From: an uncultured Alphaproteobacteria bacterium
GTDB taxonomy: Bacteria; Pseudomonadota; Alphaproteobacteria; Caulobacterales; Hyphomonadaceae
Reading direction: 5' to 3'
Assembly: GCA_903831485.1 (NCBI GenBank)
Contig: CAIKXW010000041.1
Location: 1 to 12,440 of the forward strand
Length of the DNA stretch: 12,440 bases
Shown here: one piece after another, positions 9,652 through 12,440 of the stretch
Position numbering within the stretch: the stretch's first letter is position 1
How the letters are laid out: each line of letters begins with the position of its first letter
Position numbers and translations under genes: made by a program
Notes under the pieces: model-generated
Seen by the model: the letters and a program-made list of their open reading frames with translations, nothing else
What the model was told of the DNA's origin: nothing
The model's database searches: none

Positions 9652-10293
9652 TTGTCTGGCGCCAGCGCCTCATCATTGGCCCTCGAGGTCGAAAATCTTG
9701 CGGCTGCGCGCGGGCTGCGGGTGCTGTTCGAGGGGCTGAACCTGCGGGTTTCGTCGGGGGAATCGCTGGAGCTCCGAGGCGCCAACGGTTCGGGCAAGTC
9801 GACGCTTCTGCGTATTCTGGCGGGATTGACCCGTCCGCATGAGGGCAGGGTGCGTTATTCGGGCGCGGGCGCGGGCGCTGGCGATGAAGGTGACGCAGGG
9901 CGGCATTATCTGGGCCATCTCGACGCGGTGAAGCCCACCGAGACCGCGCTGGAGCAGGCGCGCTTCTGGGCGCGGTATTTCGGGAGGCCTCAGGACGTGG
10001 CTGACGCCGCCATCAAGCGGGTGGGGCTGGCGAATCGGAAAGCGGTGCCGGGCCGGGGCCTGTCAGCCGGACAGAAGCGCAGGCTGGCGCTTACCCGGCT
10101 GCTGATCGAACCGCGACCTGTGTGGCTGCTGGACGAGCCGACGGCCGCCCTCGACACCGAAGGCCGCGCGCTGGTCATGCAGCTGGTCGCTGAACACCGC
10201 GCCGGCGGCGGCATGGTGATCGCCGCGGTGCACGGCGAGGGGTTCGCCGATTCGCGCGTCATGGACCTGTCGGCGCTGAAGGCCGCCGCATGA
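9652..10293 (+). CDS. ccmA: Heme-exporter ATP-binding protein CcmA
   Basis: This 213-residue ABC ATPase drives the CcmABCD complex, which releases holo-CcmE loaded with heme during System I cytochrome c maturation. Motifs in order are Walker A GANGSGKST, the CcmA-type YLGHLDAVKPTETALEQARFW after the Q-loop region, signature LSAGQKRR, Walker B VWLLDEPTAALD, and the H-loop histidine in IAAVHGEGF. The start is TTG at 9652, supported by the ribosome binding site described separately; the frame stays open far upstream, but that part is antisense to acnA and was excluded. A run of three GGGCGC hexamers (9861-9878) encodes a Gly-Ala repeat inside the first half of the domain, probably a surface loop. 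The stop overlaps the ccmB start (ATGA), so the two are coupled. Identification is strong. Confidence 0.93.
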   Translation: MSGASASSLALEVENLAAARGLRVLFEGLNLRVSSGESLELRGANGSGKSTLLRILAGLTRPHEGRVRYSGAGAGAGDEGDAGRHYLGHLDAVKPTETALEQARFWARYFGRPQDVADAAIKRVGLANRKAVPGRGLSAGQKRRLALTRLLIEPRPVWLLDEPTAALDTEGRALVMQLVAEHRAGGGMVIAAVHGEGFADSRVMDLSALKAAA

Positions 10294-10955
10294 GCGGCTC
10301 GTTTTCAGTCTTTTCGCGCGAGCTGAAGCTGGCCTGGTCGGGCGGGGGCGGGGCGGCGTTGCCGGTCGGTTTCTTTGCAGCGGCGGCGAGCATGACCCCG
10401 TTTGCAGTCGGTAACGAGATCGGCAACCTCCAGATTGCCGGACCGGGCGTGATGTGGATTGCGCTGGCGCTGGCCAGCCTGTTGCCGATGGAACGCCTGT
10501 TCCAGGCTGACCTCGAGGACGGCACGCTGGACGCCTATGCCGGATCGGGCGTCGGCATGGAGGGGATCGCGCTGGCCAAGACGCTGGCGCACTGGATCGC
10601 CACGGGCATTCCGCTGGCTCTCATCGCGCCGGTTCTCTGGATCATGCTGCAGGGGCCGCCGGACCAGGTTCTGTTCGTGATCGGCGCCGCGCTGGTGGGG
10701 TCGCTGGCGTTCTTCTTCTTCGGCTCGATCGGTGCGGCTCTGGCCGCCGGTCTGAGGCGGGGTGGGCTGGTCATCGCCCTGGTCACATTGCCACTTTACG
10801 TACCCACCATGATTTTTGGCGCCGCGGCGCTCTATGCAGCGGCCGGCGGCGGGGATTGGGGCCAGCCGGCCCTGCTGGCGGGCGCGGTTTCCCTGTTTGG
10901 CATCGCCACATCTCCCTTCGCGGCGGCAATGGCGCTCCGGATGGCGATTGACTAG
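10290..10955 (+). CDS. ccmB: Heme exporter membrane protein CcmB
   Basis: This 221-residue protein is the ABC membrane subunit paired with CcmA. It has about six hydrophobic helices and family-typical blocks: an N-terminal FSRELKLAW, then MTPFAVGNEI, a LASLLPMERLFQADLEDGTLDAY stretch (about residues 62-84) that contains the conserved acidic loop facing the ATPase, and a LPLYVPTMIFG segment in the second half. Length matches the usual 215-225 residues. The ATG at 10290 overlaps the ccmA stop by four bases, a common arrangement in this operon. It is separated from ccmC by 93 bases, unlike the other tightly packed junctions. CcmB acts in the inner membrane and associates with CcmC and CcmD; it is not itself believed to be the heme transporter. 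Confident call. Confidence 0.95.
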   Translation: MSGSFSVFSRELKLAWSGGGGAALPVGFFAAAASMTPFAVGNEIGNLQIAGPGVMWIALALASLLPMERLFQADLEDGTLDAYAGSGVGMEGIALAKTLAHWIATGIPLALIAPVLWIMLQGPPDQVLFVIGAALVGSLAFFFFGSIGAALAAGLRRGGLVIALVTLPLYVPTMIFGAAALYAAAGGGDWGQPALLAGAVSLFGIATSPFAAAMALRMAID

Positions 10956-10965
10956 ATGTGTGCTG

Positions 10966-11005
10966 CCGCGGGCCCGATCCTGAGAATGTGAACCCCGGGC
11001 CGCGG
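10966..11005 (+). repeat. Inverted repeat in the ccmB-ccmC gap
   Basis: CCGCGG (10966-10971) plus CCC (10973-10975) can pair with GGG (10997-10999) plus CCGCGG (11000-11005), giving nine GC pairs with one bulged G (10972) and a 21-base loop. No T-run follows, so it is not a typical terminator. It could be an mRNA-stabilising or processing structure within the ccm transcript. Confidence 0.5.
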
Positions 11006-11048
11006 GTGAGACGACTAGTGTAGCAGTGTATTCTGGAGTTTCTGGCGC

Positions 11049-11762
11049 ATGGCCGTCCTCTCCTACCTGGCTAATCCGCACCGCTTCATGGCGGTGTCGA
11101 AGTGGTTCGCCTTGCCCTTCACCCTGCTCGGCATCGTGCTGATCCTGATCGGCGCCTGGCTCGGCCTGTTTGTCGTGCCTGAGGATTTTCAGCAGGGCGA
11201 CAGCGCGCGGATCATGTTCGTGCACGTGCCGGCGATGTGGCTGTCTCTGTTCGCCTACGCCTTCATGACAGGCGCCAGCATCGTGTCCTTCATCTGGCGT
11301 CACACGCTGGCCGACATCGCGGCGAAGTCGGCGGCCCCGATTGGCGCGGCCGTGACGGCGCTGGGGCTGATGACCGGCTCGATCTGGGGTTATCCGACCT
11401 GGGGCACATGGTGGGAGTGGGGCGACGCGCGGCTCGTGTCAGTGCTCGTGCTGTTCTTCATCTACCTCGGCTACATGGCGATCTGGCAGGCGATGGACAC
11501 GCCCCAGAAGGCGGCGCGCGCGGCTGCGATCCTGTGCCTCGTCGGCGCGGTGAACCTGCCGATCATACAGTTCTCGGTGGAGTGGTTCTCGACCCTTCAC
11601 CAGGTGAAGATGAAGGCGGCGGATGAATTCAAGTATCCGATGTATATCGTGGCGCTTGGCTATTTCGCGCTGTTCGGCGGCCTCACGCTGCTCAACATGC
11701 GGGCCGAGATCATGAACACGCGGGCAGAGATGCTGATGCAGCGCAGGCAGGCGGCGGAATAG
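11049..11762 (+). CDS. ccmC: Heme-handling membrane protein CcmC
   Basis: This 237-residue protein has six predicted membrane helices and delivers heme to CcmE on the periplasmic face. It carries the periplasmic Trp-rich (WWD) motif of the heme-handling protein family at residues 118-129, and the two histidines known to act as axial heme ligands in this family: H59 in FVHVPAMW and H184 in STLHQ. The Trp-rich motif reads WGTWWEWGDARL, with a glycine (G125) between the last Trp and the Asp compared with the WGTWWVWDARL form I remember from E. coli. The ATG at 11049 is supported by GGAG ten bases upstream and by the typical LANPHRF start; M17 would remove conserved residues. The stop is four bases before ccmD. 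Confident call. Confidence 0.96.
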   Translation: MAVLSYLANPHRFMAVSKWFALPFTLLGIVLILIGAWLGLFVVPEDFQQGDSARIMFVHVPAMWLSLFAYAFMTGASIVSFIWRHTLADIAAKSAAPIGAAVTALGLMTGSIWGYPTWGTWWEWGDARLVSVLVLFFIYLGYMAIWQAMDTPQKAARAAAILCLVGAVNLPIIQFSVEWFSTLHQVKMKAADEFKYPMYIVALGYFALFGGLTLLNMRAEIMNTRAEMLMQRRQAAE

Positions 11763-11766
11763 CGCA

Positions 11767-11916
11767 ATGTTCGATTACGGGAAGTACACGCCCTACGTGC
11801 TGACGTCCTACGGCATTGCCGCCGTGGTGATCACGGCGCTCATAGTCTGGTCGGTGGTGCGCCTCGGCAATGCGCGCCGGAAACTTGCAGAAGCAGAGAG
11901 GGATGACGCGCCATGA
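11767..11916 (+). CDS. ccmD: Heme exporter protein CcmD
   Basis: This small 49-residue gene encodes one membrane helix (about residues 16-32), preceded by an aromatic N-terminus MFDYGKYTPYVLTSYG and followed by a basic, charged tail (RLGNARRKLAEAERDD). That is exactly the CcmD pattern: a short N-out helix with a Tyr-rich periplasmic end and a cytoplasmic tail. CcmD is needed for release of heme-loaded CcmE from the CcmABC complex. It follows ccmC by four bases and its stop overlaps the ccmG start (ATGA at 11913-11916). Sequence is poorly conserved in this family, so position between ccmC and ccmG is the decisive evidence. Confidence 0.93.
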   Translation: MFDYGKYTPYVLTSYGIAAVVITALIVWSVVRLGNARRKLAEAERDDAP

Positions 11917-12440
11917 AACGCTGGTGGGCCCTTCTGCCGGTCGCGGTGTTTGCGGGCATCGTCATCGTTGCGTTCGTGCAGCTGTCGCGGCCAGCGCCGG
12001 CGCCCGCCTCCTTCATCTCGCCGCAGCGGCCGGCGCCACAGTTCGCGATTCCCGGGCTCGATGGCGGCGAGGTGAAGCTGGCCGATTTTGCGGGGCGGCC
12101 TGTGCTCGTGAACTTCTGGGCGACCTGGTGCGCGCCCTGCAAGTTGGAGCATCCGCTGCTGGTCGAGATGCGCGAACAGGGCGTCGAGATTGTCGGCGTG
12201 CTCTACAAGGATCCGAACGGACTGGATGGCGCGCGGCAGATCCTGGTGCAGGATGGCAATCCGTTCGCGGCAGTGGGGCTCGACCCCTCCGGCGACCTGG
12301 GCATCGACATGGGCCTGTCGGGCGTGCCCGAAAGCTTCCTGATCGATGCGCAGGGGCGGATCATCAAGACCAAGCGGAACTATTTCGTCGATCAGGACGT
12401 GACCGAGTTCGTCGCCGCCTATCGCGCCGAAAAAGCGAAG
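11913..12440 (+). CDS. ccmG: CcmG/DsbE thiol:disulfide interchange protein, cut by window end
   Basis: The first 176 residues are present with no stop before the window edge, so the C-terminus is missing, probably only a few residues given the usual 175-190. A single N-terminal helix (about residues 5-24) anchors it to the inner membrane. The periplasmic thioredoxin domain shows the FAIPGLDGGEVKLADFAGRPVLVNFWA lead-in (split here by eye), the active site WCAPC with C73 and C76, and the cis-proline loop GVPES (P139), where CcmG proteins differ from general thioredoxins. It keeps the apocytochrome CXXCH cysteines, or CcmH, reduced for heme attachment. It overlaps ccmD by four bases and corresponds in order to HelX of Rhodobacter helABCDX. 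Very confident. Confidence 0.95.
   Translation, partial: MKRWWALLPVAVFAGIVIVAFVQLSRPAPAPASFISPQRPAPQFAIPGLDGGEVKLADFAGRPVLVNFWATWCAPCKLEHPLLVEMREQGVEIVGVLYKDPNGLDGARQILVQDGNPFAAVGLDPSGDLGIDMGLSGVPESFLIDAQGRIIKTKRNYFVDQDVTEFVAAYRAEKAK

Noticed and set aside
10305..11303. Minus-strand 332-codon frame across ccmB and ccmC
   Set aside because: Its composition is rich in Gln, His, Arg and Asp, and it opposes two well-recognised membrane protein genes.

Overview
The window looks like a chromosomal segment of a high-GC alphaproteobacterium. The evidence is GC-rich third codon positions, a DUF2794 gene (a family I know mainly from Alphaproteobacteria), and a ccmABCDG cluster in the same order as Rhodobacter helABCDX, placed back to back with an aconitase gene. 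Something near Hyphomonadaceae or Caulobacterales fits, but that is inference. I see no tRNA, rRNA, CRISPR array, transposase, integrase or abrupt change in base composition, so this reads as core genome rather than a mobile island.

Layout. (1) Positions 25-795 encode a seven-helix Bax inhibitor-1 family membrane protein, followed by a strong hairpin terminator at 820-849. (2) A DUF2794 gene (900-1250) runs convergently toward it. (3) A gene-free 395-base stretch (1251-1645) lies between the diverging DUF2794 gene and the next operon. It holds an AT-richer patch and a C-rich tandem repeat. (4) Four translationally coupled genes (1646-6028) encode a Gld-type ABC system: a GldA-like ATPase, a GldF-like ABC-2 permease, a GldG-like membrane-anchored protein and a DUF4340 protein. 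(5) On the minus strand are aconitate hydratase acnA (6847-9531) and, downstream of it, a secreted DUF1223 thioredoxin-like protein (6034-6759). The latter meets the DUF4340 gene tail to tail with five bases between them. (6) Divergent from acnA, ccmA, ccmB, ccmC, ccmD and the start of ccmG (9652 to the window end) form the System I cytochrome c maturation operon.

How they work together. CcmABCD moves and handles heme for loading onto CcmE (encoded outside this window). CcmG supplies reducing power to keep the apocytochrome CXXCH cysteines reduced. Aconitase is a 4Fe-4S TCA-cycle enzyme, so the shared acnA/ccmA intergenic region joins two iron-dependent branches of respiratory metabolism. The Gld-like operon is a complete ABC export-type complex whose substrate is unknown outside Bacteroidetes gliding. 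It is the least understood system here and the best candidate for new biology. Nothing in the window proves a wholly new system.
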